64,000 nt of DNA, from the NCBI GenBank assembly GCA_016712405.1, contig JADJRD010000001.1, forward strand, positions 310,001 to 374,000. Direction: 5' to 3'. The position numbers and the translations under genes were made by a program. Position 1 is the stretch's first letter. Each line of letters begins with the position of its first letter. Origin of the DNA: Cellvibrio sp. Lineage in GTDB: Bacteria > Pseudomonadota > Gammaproteobacteria > Pseudomonadales > Cellvibrionaceae. Below are positions 27,294 through 36,276 of the stretch, in pieces. The notes below the pieces were generated by a model, which was given only the letters and a program-made list of their open reading frames with translations, did not search any database and had not been told where the DNA came from.

Positions 27294-27313
27294 ATCCCTG
27301 CGAAAGCAGGGAT
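27294..27313. repeat. Short palindromic repeat with GAAA loop
   Basis: ATCCCTGC (27294-27301), GAAA, GCAGGGAT (27306-27313) form a perfect eight-base-pair stem with a stable tetraloop. It lies between convergent rseC and tpx. This sequence type is a common dispersed bacterial repeat and may double as a transcription end. Confidence 0.65.
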
Positions 27314-27347
27314 TCCGTGGTAGGTAGAAATTAAATTTTAATTTTAA

Positions 27348-27845
27348 TCAAGCCAATGCTTTTAGTGCGGCATCATAATTAGGTTCATTTGCAACTTCAG
27401 AAACCAATTCAGTGTGCAGTACATTTCCATCGGTTCCTATCACCACAATTGCGCGAGCGGTGAGTGCAGCTAAAGGGCCATCAACAATTTTTACACCATA
27501 ATCGCTGGCGAATGTTGAGCGAAAACCGGAAGCCGTGACCACTTTTTCTAATCCTTCGGCGCCACAAAAGCGGCTAAGGGCAAATGGTAAATCTTGAGAT
27601 GCACAAACAACCACTGTGTTATCCAATGCGTTCGCTTTTTCGTTAAAAGTGCGAACAGATTGTGCGCAAGTGGGTGTGTCGATACTTGGGAAAATATTCA
27701 AAATAATGCGTTTGCCTGCCAAGCTTTCGAAAGAAACATCAGCGGCTACGGATTGAGCCAATTTAAATGCGGGAGCCTTGCTGCCGACTTTGGGCAAATC
27801 GCTGTTGGTATTGAAAGGATTTCCTTTGAGAGTGATTGTAGCCAT
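27348..27845 (-). CDS. tpx: Thiol peroxidase Tpx
   Basis: A 165-residue atypical 2-Cys peroxiredoxin that reduces hydroperoxides in the cytoplasm or periplasm with thioredoxin. The peroxidatic Cys60 is in SIDTPTCAQSVR and the resolving Cys94 in LSRFCGAEGL, both at the family positions. AAGGAGCTACTC precedes the ATG on the minus strand. It is monocistronic. Confidence 0.96.
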   Translation of the reverse strand: MATITLKGNPFNTNSDLPKVGSKAPAFKLAQSVAADVSFESLAGKRIILNIFPSIDTPTCAQSVRTFNEKANALDNTVVVCASQDLPFALSRFCGAEGLEKVVTASGFRSTFASDYGVKIVDGPLAALTARAIVVIGTDGNVLHTELVSEVANEPNYDAALKALA

Positions 27846-28016
27846 GAGTAGCTCCTTAAAAGGTGATAGAAAATTCTTGCGGAGGCAAGACTAGAGGATT
27901 GGTTTAAAAAAAGAAACCTGTCTTTGTTGGATTGCATCAACCTACGGTTGCAATGACAGAACAAAATCCTGATAATGCGCGCCCTTGCGTTGATAGACTG
28001 ACGTAAGTGTCGCTAT

Positions 28017-28126
<110 letters not shown>

Positions 28127-28226
28127 TCCAACAATCCTTCTATTTCCCTATTCTTCAAAGAATTACCTACGAACTAATAGTCCGCTCGTTTATAATCGCC
28201 GCTATTTTGTGATTTCGGAATGGCTT

Positions 28227-29959
28227 ATGAGTTATCAGGTATTGGCGCGTAAATGGCGACCTCGAATTTTTCGCGAGATGGTAGGGCAAGAACATGTCCT
28301 GCAAGCCCTAATTAACGCCTTGGATCACAACCGTTTACACCATGCATACCTGTTTACTGGCACTCGTGGAGTAGGTAAAACCACCATCGCACGTATTCTG
28401 GCTAAATGCTTGAACTGCGAAACTGGAGTTAGCTCTGAACCTTGCGGCCAATGCAGCGCCTGTCGTGAAATTGCCGAGGGGCGATTTGTGGATTTGATTG
28501 AAGTTGATGCTGCATCCCGTACCAAAGTTGAAGATACCCGCGAGCTTCTGGAAAACGTGCAATACGCCCCCTCTCGCGGCCGTTATAAAGTTTATTTAAT
28601 CGACGAAGTTCACATGCTATCCAACAGTAGCTTTAACGCTTTGTTGAAAACGCTTGAAGAGCCACCACCTCACGTTAAATTTTTATTAGCGACCACTGAT
28701 CCACAAAAATTGCCCATGACAATTTTGTCACGTTGTTTGCAATTTAATTTAAAAAATATGACGCCAGAACGAATCGTCAATCATCTCAAGTTTGTGTTGG
28801 AAAAAGAGATGGTGCCTTTTGAAGAGCCGGCGCTGTGGCATTTGGCCGCGCCGCCGATGGCAGTATGCGTGATGCCATGAGTTTGACTGATCAAGCTATT
28901 TCTTACGGTTCTGGAAAAATTACGGATGTTGAAGTCAGTGCAATGCTGGGCACTATTGATCAAGCATCAGTTCAAAAATTGGTGCAATCATTAATTGATC
29001 TTGATGGAAAAAATTTATTGCAAGTGGTTGCGGATATGTCGGAGCAATCTCCGGATTATGCATCAGCCTTAGCAGAGCTTTTATCCACTTTACATCGCAT
29101 TGCTATAGCACAAGCCTTGCCGGAAGCATTGGATAACAGCCAAGGTGACAGAGAAAAAATTCTGCAATGGGCGCAAGCTTTACCTGCAGAAGACGTGCAA
29201 CTTTTTTATCAAACTGCTTTATTAGGGCGACGTGATTTACCTTTGGCGCCTGATCCGCGTGCCGGATTTGAAATGGTGTTGTTACGTATGTTGGCATTTA
29301 AGCCGCAAGGTTTAATGGAATTGCCGACTCAAAAAATGCCGCAAAAAAATACAGGAGCGGGTGACACTGCAAAAAAGTCTGAGGCGGCATTGCCGCCTGT
29401 CACAGCGAAAACTGTTGAGGCGGTTGTAAAAGCAGACCCCACCCTAACCCTCCCCTTTCCAGGGGAGGGGACAGATGCCACTCTGAATTTAGCAGGGAGT
29501 AAAGTCCCTCCCCCTGGTAAGGGGGAGGTTAGGAGGGGGTCTGATTTTGCCGTCAAAAAAATCACCTACGAATCTGCAACTCCAACCGACTGGCCAATGA
29601 TTTATTTGGGATTATCTGTCAGTGGAATTTTGCAAAACACCACAATGCATTGTGAATGCATTGAGCGAAAAGCCAATCTATTTAGTTTTACTTTGGATGA
29701 AAACTACAGCACGCTGTTTGATGTTAGCCATCAACAACGATTAGCAGATGTGTTGTCTGAATATTTTAATGAAAATATTCAAGTAAAAATTTCACCCGGA
29801 AAAATTACGCAAGAAACTCCCGCGATGATTGCTGAGCGTGAGCGCAGTGCTCGTCAACATGAAGCAGAAATTGCGATTCAGCAAGATCCGATTGTTCAAC
29901 AATTAATTTCACAATCTAACGCCAGTGTTAGACCTGGCACAATTGAACCATTGATATAG
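28227..29959 (+). CDS. dnaX: DNA polymerase III tau/gamma subunit (one-base deletion; in-frame palindromic insert)
   Basis: The clamp-loader ATPase. The ATG at 28227 gives the canonical SYQVLARKWRP start. Walker A GTRGVGKTT, a four-Cys zinc module (CLNC...CGQCSAC), DEVHMLS and the SRC motif LSRCLQFN are present. At about 28846 the frame is lost; adding one C restores LWHLARAADGSMRDAMSL. This position is inside domain II, far from the site of programmed frameshifting in E. coli dnaX, so it is most likely a sequencing error. From 29434 the linker before the C-terminal tau domain is made from a 107-bp palindromic element read in frame (protein ADPTLTLPFPGEG...VPPPGKGEVRRGS). The tau domain resumes with PTDWPMIYLGL. 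Confidence 0.93.
29435..29541. repeat. GC-rich palindromic element, copy B, inside dnaX
   Basis: It opens GACCCC and closes GGGGTC, is 107 bp like copy A, and shares the centre with GGACAGAT, CACTCTG and AGCAGGGAGTAAAGTCC. It contains no stop in the dnaX frame, where it encodes a Pro/Gly-rich peptide. Confidence 0.9.
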
Positions 29960-29967
29960 GATAGAAA

Positions 29968-30285
29968 ATGAATATCAACGATTTAATGAAACAAGCGCAA
30001 GACATGCAAAGCAAAATGCAAAAAATGCAAGAAGACATGACCAATGCCGAAGTCAAAGGCGAAGCGGGTGCTGGATTGGTTTCTGTGGTGATGACAGGTC
30101 GTCATGATGTTAAACGTGTGCATATTGATGAAAGTTTGTTAAAAGAAGACAAGGAAATGCTGGAAGATTTATTAGCAGCAGCAGTGAATGATGCAGTAAG
30201 AAAAGTGGAGGCACAAAGCCGCGATCAAATGTCAAAAATGACAGCGGGTATGGGGCTTCCACCAGGATTTAAAATGCCGTTTTAA
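29968..30285 (+). CDS. ybaB: YbaB/EbfC nucleoid-associated protein
   Basis: A 105-residue protein with the family pattern: Met/Gln-rich N-terminal helix (LMKQAQDMQSKMQKMQ), AEVKGEAGAGLVSVVMTG, and a C-terminal helix ending KMTAGMGLPPGFKMPF. It binds DNA as a dimer and is found between dnaX and recR in most gammaproteobacteria, as here. It begins eight bases after dnaX. Confidence 0.95.
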   Translation: MNINDLMKQAQDMQSKMQKMQEDMTNAEVKGEAGAGLVSVVMTGRHDVKRVHIDESLLKEDKEMLEDLLAAAVNDAVRKVEAQSRDQMSKMTAGMGLPPGFKMPF

Positions 30286-30305
30286 TTTTTTAATTTGGAA
30301 ACACA

Positions 30306-30899
30306 ATGTTCAGTCCACTAATCGACGAATTAATGTCTAGCTTGCGCTGTTTACCGGGCGTGGGTCCGAAATCTGCACAGCGAATGGCCTTGCATTTATT
30401 GGAACGCAATCGTGAAGGCGCATCGCGTTTGTCGGTTGCTTTACAAGCAGCAGTTGAAGGGGTTGGGCAATGCGAACGTTGCCATACCTTAACCGAACAA
30501 ACGCTTTGCGGCATTTGCACTAATCAGCGTCGTGATGATGCGTTGTTGTGTGTGGTGGAAACGCCAGCCGATATTTTAGCGATTGAACAAGCGGGAACTT
30601 ATCAAGGAAAATATTTTGTACTGCACGGGCATTTATCGCCAATTGATGGCATAGGCCCGCAAGATATTGGTATAGAGGCTTTATTGCAATTATTGCAACG
30701 TGAGTCGATTCGTGAAGTTATTTTGGCAACCAATCCTACCGTAGAAGGTGAGGCGACCGCTTATTACATCAGTGAACGAGCTAAACCACTTAATGTTTCA
30801 GTGACACGAATTGCACACGGCGTACCCTTGGGTGGTGAATTGGAATTCATCGATGGTGGTACTTTGGCTCACGCTTTTTCTTCACGTAGAAGTTTGTAA
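30306..30899 (+). CDS. recR: Recombination mediator RecR
   Basis: A 197-residue protein: helix-hairpin-helix near residues 10-30 (LRCLPGVGPKSAQRMA), C4 zinc site at C56, C59, C68, C71 and a Toprim domain (VVETPADILAIEQ, ATNPTVEGEATAYYI). RecR works with RecF/RecO to load RecA on gapped DNA. Its TAA overlaps the rnd ATG by one base (TAATG). Confidence 0.96.
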   Translation: MFSPLIDELMSSLRCLPGVGPKSAQRMALHLLERNREGASRLSVALQAAVEGVGQCERCHTLTEQTLCGICTNQRRDDALLCVVETPADILAIEQAGTYQGKYFVLHGHLSPIDGIGPQDIGIEALLQLLQRESIREVILATNPTVEGEATAYYISERAKPLNVSVTRIAHGVPLGGELEFIDGGTLAHAFSSRRSL

Positions 30900-32032
30900 T
30901 GCATTTAATTTCAACTGATCCAGTTTGGATTAACAGCGCAGAAGACTTAGCTGATTTTTGCAAAAAATGGCAACAACAAGCGGCGATTGCAATTGATACC
31001 GAATTTATGCGCAGTGATACTTTTTATCCAAAAGTAGGCTTGTTGCAAATTGGGGATGGCAAGGGTTGTTATTTAATTGATCCATTATTGATCAAAGATG
31101 TGCAACCCCTGCGCGAATTATTGCTGAATCCGAATATTGTTAAGGTTTTGCATTCTTGTTCAGAAGATTTGGAAGTGTTCCAAACTTGGTTAAACCTGAT
31201 TCCCAATCCAATATTCGATACACAAATTGCTGCTGCATTTGCGGGTTTTGGTTATAGCTTGAGTTATGCCAATTTGGTGAGGTTATTACTAAACACAGAA
31301 ATTCCTAAAGATGAAACTCGATCCGATTGGTTACAACGACCTTTATCACTGGCTCAATTAAAATATGCCGCATTAGATGTGGCACATATGTTAATTGTGT
31401 ACGGAAAATTATTGGTGCAATTAAAAGCATCTGAACGATTGTCTTGGGTTAAATCGGATTGTGCAGATTTGGTGATTAAAGCAAGCACGCTACCAGATTA
31501 TTCGGCTGCTTATAAAGACGTAGGATTAGCATGGAAATTGCGACCACAAGAATTATTTATTTTGCGAGATTTGGCTATTTGGCGAGAAGAGCAATCGCGT
31601 GAACGCAATATCCCGCGTAATCGTTTGATTAAAGAAACGGCCATGTGGGAAATTGCACGAAAAAAAATTGTTTCATTATCAGAATTGGAAAAAGTTGAAG
31701 ATCTTCCATCCAGAACCTTACGGAATGATGCAGAGTTTTTATTAAGTCTGGTAAGAAGTGGTTTAGATTCATCGATTGATCAATGGCCACAACGATTGGA
31801 GCCGCCATTGTCGCCGGAACATGGGCCTGTGATTAAAGCCATGAAAGAAGCAGTGCGTGAAATAGCAGAGCAGCACCAATTGCCAGCGGAAATATTAATC
31901 CGAAAAAAAGATTATGAATTTATTGTCCGTTCGAAAATGCATTCTGGCGAATATCAACTGCCGGAAAGATTGAAAGGCTGGCGGTTTAATTTGATTGGCG
32001 AGAAATTACTGGAAGTGGTGAAAATGGTATGA
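30899..32032 (+). CDS. rnd: Ribonuclease D
   Basis: A 377-residue 3'-5' exoribonuclease for tRNA 3' processing. The DEDD exonuclease domain has D33 and E35 in AIDTEFMRSD, the HSCSEDLEVF block and YAALDVAHML. An HRDC domain follows (about residues 210-290: LFILRDLAIWREEQSRERNIPRNRL). It lies directly after recR and overlaps the ycgL start by 4 bases. Confidence 0.95.
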   Translation: MHLISTDPVWINSAEDLADFCKKWQQQAAIAIDTEFMRSDTFYPKVGLLQIGDGKGCYLIDPLLIKDVQPLRELLLNPNIVKVLHSCSEDLEVFQTWLNLIPNPIFDTQIAAAFAGFGYSLSYANLVRLLLNTEIPKDETRSDWLQRPLSLAQLKYAALDVAHMLIVYGKLLVQLKASERLSWVKSDCADLVIKASTLPDYSAAYKDVGLAWKLRPQELFILRDLAIWREEQSRERNIPRNRLIKETAMWEIARKKIVSLSELEKVEDLPSRTLRNDAEFLLSLVRSGLDSSIDQWPQRLEPPLSPEHGPVIKAMKEAVREIAEQHQLPAEILIRKKDYEFIVRSKMHSGEYQLPERLKGWRFNLIGEKLLEVVKMV

Positions 32033-32322
32033 AACTAATAACACAAATCTATCGCAGTAAAAAAGAAGAGGGTATGTACCTCTATGTAAGAAAAGATGAA
32101 GGATTAACACGTATTCCAGATGATCTGTTAAAGCTATTTGGTAAACCAGAGCCAGCGATGGTGTTGGTATTAACGCCTGAAAAAAAATTGGCTCATGCCA
32201 AAGCTGATGTAGTTATTGAACAAATTGAAGAAAAGGGATTTTATTTGCAACTGCCGCCACGTGATCAACAAGATCAAGAAGCCAAGACTATTCGATCAAA
32301 GAATTCCAAACTTTCAGGATAA
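32029..32322 (+). CDS. YcgL-domain protein
   Basis: A 97-residue protein; CxxIYRS-type start (ITQIYRSKKEEGMYLYV), EGLTRIPDDLLKLFG and PEPAMVLVL are the YcgL family blocks. Function is unknown. It starts with an ATGA overlap on rnd, the same neighbour as in related genomes, and is followed by ycgN. Confidence 0.92.
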   Translation: MKLITQIYRSKKEEGMYLYVRKDEGLTRIPDDLLKLFGKPEPAMVLVLTPEKKLAHAKADVVIEQIEEKGFYLQLPPRDQQDQEAKTIRSKNSKLSG

Positions 32323-32330
32323 TAATAGTT

Positions 32331-32771
32331 ATGGCACAACAGGTTTTTTGGATTCAAAAATCTTTACAAGAAATGTCGCCAGAAGAATTTGAAGCTGTGT
32401 GTGATGGCTGCGGTAAATGTTGTTTGCATAAATTGGAAGATGAAGATTCAGGTGATGTGTTTTATACCAAAGTTGCTTGTCGGTTTTTGGATCACAATAC
32501 TTGTCGTTGCCAATCTTATTCTTCGCGTCAGGAAAAAGTACCAGATTGTGTCGTCATGACGCCAGCAACAGTTGCAGAGACTTATTGGCTGCCAGACACT
32601 TGCGCTTATCGATTATTGGATGAAGGTTTGCCATTATTTGATTGGCATCCTTTAGTGTCGGGTGATCCGGAATCTGTTCATAAAGCAGGTATGTCTGTCG
32701 CGAATAAAGTCGTTGCAGAAGAGTCGGTTGACCTCGATGATCTGGAAGATTATGTGATTCGTTGGGTGTAA
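32331..32771 (+). CDS. YcgN/UPF0260 cysteine-cluster protein
   Basis: A 146-residue protein with many Cys: CDGCGKCCLHKLED, then CRFLD, CRCQSY and DC, matching the CxxCxxCC putative metal/iron-sulfur site of the YkgJ/YcgN family. Biochemical role unknown. It starts eight bases after ycgL, so rnd, ycgL and ycgN form one operon. Confidence 0.93.
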   Translation: MAQQVFWIQKSLQEMSPEEFEAVCDGCGKCCLHKLEDEDSGDVFYTKVACRFLDHNTCRCQSYSSRQEKVPDCVVMTPATVAETYWLPDTCAYRLLDEGLPLFDWHPLVSGDPESVHKAGMSVANKVVAEESVDLDDLEDYVIRWV

Positions 32772-32805
32772 AAAGAATTTTTAAATTTTAAAAGAGATTT
32801 CAAAG

Positions 32806-33279
32806 ATGCAATGGGAAAATATTACTGATTATTATTATGCATGGGCGATTTATTTGGCTGGCGCCGTTGGTTGCAGTTTGGCTGCCTGGATATTTTTTCG
32901 TGGGTTGCCCAGAGCCTTGGTGCATTTTTTTGTTGCTACCGTGATGGTGTTGTTATTCACTCCTTTTGCAATAGATCCCAATACCATGATTATGGCTCCG
33001 GCAATTGTGTGTGTGGGTTATGGATTGATTGCGGATGGATTTATGAGTGTCAAACCCATATTGAAAACCTTGGTCGCCGTTTGGGCGGTAGCTATGGTGA
33101 CGTCTTTGGTGTATCAGTTACTGACTCATAAGTGGTATAGGGCCAAAAAACAAGCCAAATTGAATCCTCCTGATACTCAAGAGGATTTGCCGGAAGAAAG
33201 ACCTGAGCCGATCATTAGCTTTGGTCATGGTCCCGATGGTTATCATCTCAGCGAGGCGCCCATCCGCGCAGAGCGATAG
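32806..33279 (+). CDS. Conserved membrane protein of unknown function
   Basis: A 157-residue protein with three membrane helices in the first 105 residues (from about 13, 37 and 86) and a charged cytoplasmic tail rich in Pro and Glu ending SFGHGPDGYHLSEAPIRAE. It lies 34 bases after ycgN and 87 bases before the von Willebrand gene, and may share their operon. No family function is known to me. Confidence 0.75.
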   Translation: MQWENITDYYYAWAIYLAGAVGCSLAAWIFFRGLPRALVHFFVATVMVLLFTPFAIDPNTMIMAPAIVCVGYGLIADGFMSVKPILKTLVAVWAVAMVTSLVYQLLTHKWYRAKKQAKLNPPDTQEDLPEERPEPIISFGHGPDGYHLSEAPIRAER

Positions 33280-33366
33280 CGCTCTTACCTTGATGGCGAA
33301 AACCCGGTCAGCTGCTATAACTAAAGTGTATAGCCGCGACCGGCGTTTTTGTTATTGGGGTTTAAG

Positions 33367-35370
33367 ATGCATCCAATGCTTTGGGTAGCCAACCGACTCA
33401 ACCAGTTTTCGTTAGTCATTATCTGTTTATCCTTGTCCGTATTTTGCATGGCAGACCAGCCTAATAAATCGGATGTGAGAGTGGTTATTGATATCTCAGG
33501 GAGCATGAAGAAAACGGACCCCACTAATTTACGCAAACCCGCAGTCGATTTGATTGTTCGCCTGCTTCCCAACGATAGTAAAGCCGGTATTTGGACCTTT
33601 GGTCAGTCAGTGAATATGCTAGTCGCCCATCGCACAGTTGATGATGCTTGGCGCAAAGAAGCCGTCGCCAAAGCCGAATCAATTAATTCAATTGCCCTTT
33701 ACACCAATATAGGTGCTGCACTTGAAAAATCTTCTGTCATTAAAACCGCACCAGGATACGAAACCCATATTATTTTGTTAACTGACGGCGTGGTGGATAT
33801 TAATCCTGAAGCCGTTGTTAATATGAAAGAGCGCAGTCGTATTCTCAAAGAAATATTGCCTGATATTAAACCGGCGAATTATAAAATTCATACTATTTCT
33901 TTGTCAGATGCGGCTGATCAAGAACTCATGAAAAAACTCTCGTTGGCGACTGATGGGGTGACGCAAGTCGCGCAAAGTGCTGATGAGTTAATGGCGACGT
34001 TTTTGCGAATTTTCGATCAGGCGGTACCAGCAGAAAGAGTCCCTCTGGATGAAGAAGGTTTTTTGGTTGATGAGAGCGTTGAAGAATTTACTGCTTTAAT
34101 TTTTCGGAAAAATGCTGATGAAAAAACCGTAATTGCTGACCCTGCTGGTAAAACCTATGAAGCGACTGATCCCAAAAATAATGTTAATTGGTATCGTGCG
34201 ACCAATTACGATTTGATTACAGTGCAAAAACCTGCATCGGGCAAATGGAAAGTGATTTCACCCATGGCACCCAACAGTCGTGTCACAGTGGTTAGTGATT
34301 TGTCTTTACAAGTAAAACCTTCTGCCAACAATTTAAAACGCAACCAGCCATTAACTTTGACATATCTGTTCTCTGAGGGTGATAACATCATCACCAAGCC
34401 GGAGTTTTTAAATCTATTATCTGCCGATATATTAATCGCTCATGATAATGAAAGGAATTCTCGTTCTGCGGCGATCAGTTTTGAATCCATCCCTGAAAAT
34501 GGTGTATTTCAATATGCGCTCGATGGAATAGCAGAAGCAGGTGATTACGATTTAAAATTAACTGTCGATGGAAAAACTTTCCGTCGTGAATTCACTCACC
34601 ATTTCAGTGTGGTGGATCAGAATTTTAAATTAGAAAAAAATTTGAAAACGGACGATGGCAAAAAAACCTATTCTTACCGCATTATGGCAGACCGTGAGTT
34701 GGTCGATACTGGAAAAACGACGGCAACAGTCATTGTTAGGAATTCGCAAAAAAATGATATGGAGAAATCATTAAATATTGTCGATGAAGATCACTGGGAG
34801 TTAGTATTTACGCCGGTACAAACCGCTAAATATTCTGTAAGTTTTGTGATGGAGGGAGTAGGGCTTGATGGTTCACCAATTCAAGAAACCCTTTTAGCGG
34901 AAGAGTTTTATTATCCTGATGAGCAGAGTGTAAAAGCGGACGAAGCAGAGCGTGCGAAAAAAGAAGAGCCTGTTGCCGAGGAAGAAAAGCCAGAAGACAA
35001 GCCCTTGGAAAAGGTTGAAGTGGAATCTACAGATGAAGAACCCGTTTCAGAAGAAAAAACTTCTTGGATTTTATATGCTGCAATAGGTCTTTCTAATCTG
35101 TTACTCATTGTATTGGGTTATGTCGCTTACCGTGTGTTAATCGGTAAAAAAGGTAATAGTGAGCTGGATGAAATCGAAAAAACTTTAAATCTTGATCTTA
35201 AAGACATTAAAGCTAGTGCTCCAAAATCCGTTCCCAAAACGGTGATTGATGTGTCTGAAGAAAACGAAGCGCATATTCCAATTAAAGACACTCCCAAAAC
35301 AGAAGATGAAGCCATGGCAGAAAATCTGTTTCCTTTAGAAAGCATTGATGATTCGGATGATAAAAAATAG
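33367..35370 (+). CDS. Membrane-anchored von Willebrand factor A-domain protein
   Basis: About 667 residues: signal peptide (end near CMADQ, residue 30), a vWA domain with MIDAS motif DISGSMK and later LLTDGVVD, a central beta-rich periplasmic region, an acidic linker (EEEKPEDKPLEKVEVES), one transmembrane helix near residue 570 and an acidic cytoplasmic tail. The layout resembles the TIGR03503-type family. The ATG at 33367 is preferred to the upstream TTG at 33349. MIDAS proteins bind a divalent cation and a protein partner; partner unknown. The stop is adjacent to the convergent csiV stop with no gap. Confidence 0.8.
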   Translation: MHPMLWVANRLNQFSLVIICLSLSVFCMADQPNKSDVRVVIDISGSMKKTDPTNLRKPAVDLIVRLLPNDSKAGIWTFGQSVNMLVAHRTVDDAWRKEAVAKAESINSIALYTNIGAALEKSSVIKTAPGYETHIILLTDGVVDINPEAVVNMKERSRILKEILPDIKPANYKIHTISLSDAADQELMKKLSLATDGVTQVAQSADELMATFLRIFDQAVPAERVPLDEEGFLVDESVEEFTALIFRKNADEKTVIADPAGKTYEATDPKNNVNWYRATNYDLITVQKPASGKWKVISPMAPNSRVTVVSDLSLQVKPSANNLKRNQPLTLTYLFSEGDNIITKPEFLNLLSADILIAHDNERNSRSAAISFESIPENGVFQYALDGIAEAGDYDLKLTVDGKTFRREFTHHFSVVDQNFKLEKNLKTDDGKKTYSYRIMADRELVDTGKTTATVIVRNSQKNDMEKSLNIVDEDHWELVFTPVQTAKYSVSFVMEGVGLDGSPIQETLLAEEFYYPDEQSVKADEAERAKKEEPVAEEEKPEDKPLEKVEVESTDEEPVSEEKTSWILYAAIGLSNLLLIVLGYVAYRVLIGKKGNSELDEIEKTLNLDLKDIKASAPKSVPKTVIDVSEENEAHIPIKDTPKTEDEAMAENLFPLESIDDSDDKK

Positions 35371-36276
35371 CTATTCGGTGAGTGGAACATTTTTTGTCGG
35401 GTCTGGTATTGGTGAAAAAGGTGATATTTTAATCATTATGCCAATAACAGGATGATCAATATAATTGATTTCATTACTGCGCATTTCACGTTTATCTTTC
35501 AGCAAAATTATTCTTTTGGTTTGCCAGGCTTCACTGGTTAATGGTAATTCATTAGGTGTTTCTTGTGCTGGCGCAATTGACAAGAGCTCTGATTCTGTTG
35601 CTTCAACCTCTTCAATAATCTGATCCGGGCTTTCAGGAATTTCGGGCCAAATACTTGGTGTGTCATCTAATTTAGGTTCAAATTCTGCAAACCATAATTT
35701 GGTATCTAAACGTAAATAGGTTGCAACGCTCAAACGAATAGAGCCGGATAAAAGCGGCGATTTTTCATTGTTGCGAGAATTGTTAATAAGAATCCAATTG
35801 GCTTGTTGCTGTGAAGTGATAGGTTGACGCCATGCTTGGTGGAACAAAACTGAAAAATCCCCAGAGCGGAGAAATTTATCGGCCGCGGAATTTAATTGTC
35901 GAAACTCTGCTGGTAAATAGTAAAAAGGTTGTGTGTTTAAATCTATGCTTGAATCAATGGATGTATTGGATTCTGAAAGTGAATCAGTTGGGGTGATAGT
36001 CAATTCAGATTCAGTGGCAACTGGATCATTCGCAACCGGATTGGGATCTTTTAATACTTGCCAGCGTGATGGATAACTTAAATGAATATTGCTGGGAAAG
36101 TGTTCTTGTAAGCTTGGATTGTTGCGCGAAAAAATAATCATCTCGACTTGGTACCAGCCTTGGTGATTGGGTGCAGATTTTTCGGTTGTGTCTTGAGCCA
36201 ATGCAGGGGTGTTCATCCATAAACTTGATGCAATAAAGGTTAATGTGATTGAAAGTGTTAAGGCTCTAATTTTCAT
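35371..36276 (-). CDS. csiV: CsiV-family periplasmic protein
   Basis: A 301-residue protein with a signal peptide (end at PALAQ, residue 27), the N-terminal block GWYQVEMIIFSRNN and the C-terminal block KREMRSNEINYIDHPVIGIMIKISPF that mark the CsiV family, with a variable Ser/Glu/Pro-rich middle. CsiV proteins bind peptidoglycan and influence cell shape or growth. Its ATG overlaps the mfd stop by 4 bases, the usual mfd-csiV pairing. Confidence 0.88.
   Translation of the reverse strand: MKIRALTLSITLTFIASSLWMNTPALAQDTTEKSAPNHQGWYQVEMIIFSRNNPSLQEHFPSNIHLSYPSRWQVLKDPNPVANDPVATESELTITPTDSLSESNTSIDSSIDLNTQPFYYLPAEFRQLNSAADKFLRSGDFSVLFHQAWRQPITSQQQANWILINNSRNNEKSPLLSGSIRLSVATYLRLDTKLWFAEFEPKLDDTPSIWPEIPESPDQIIEEVEATESELLSIAPAQETPNELPLTSEAWQTKRIILLKDKREMRSNEINYIDHPVIGIMIKISPFSPIPDPTKNVPLTE

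Noticed and set aside
28835..28880. Overlapping frames in dnaX as a programmed frameshift producing gamma and tau
   Set aside because: The join lies within domain II at a GGCCGCGCC sequence, not at an A-rich slippery site near codon 430 as in E. coli. The shortened product would lack part of the ATPase core. A missing C explains it better.
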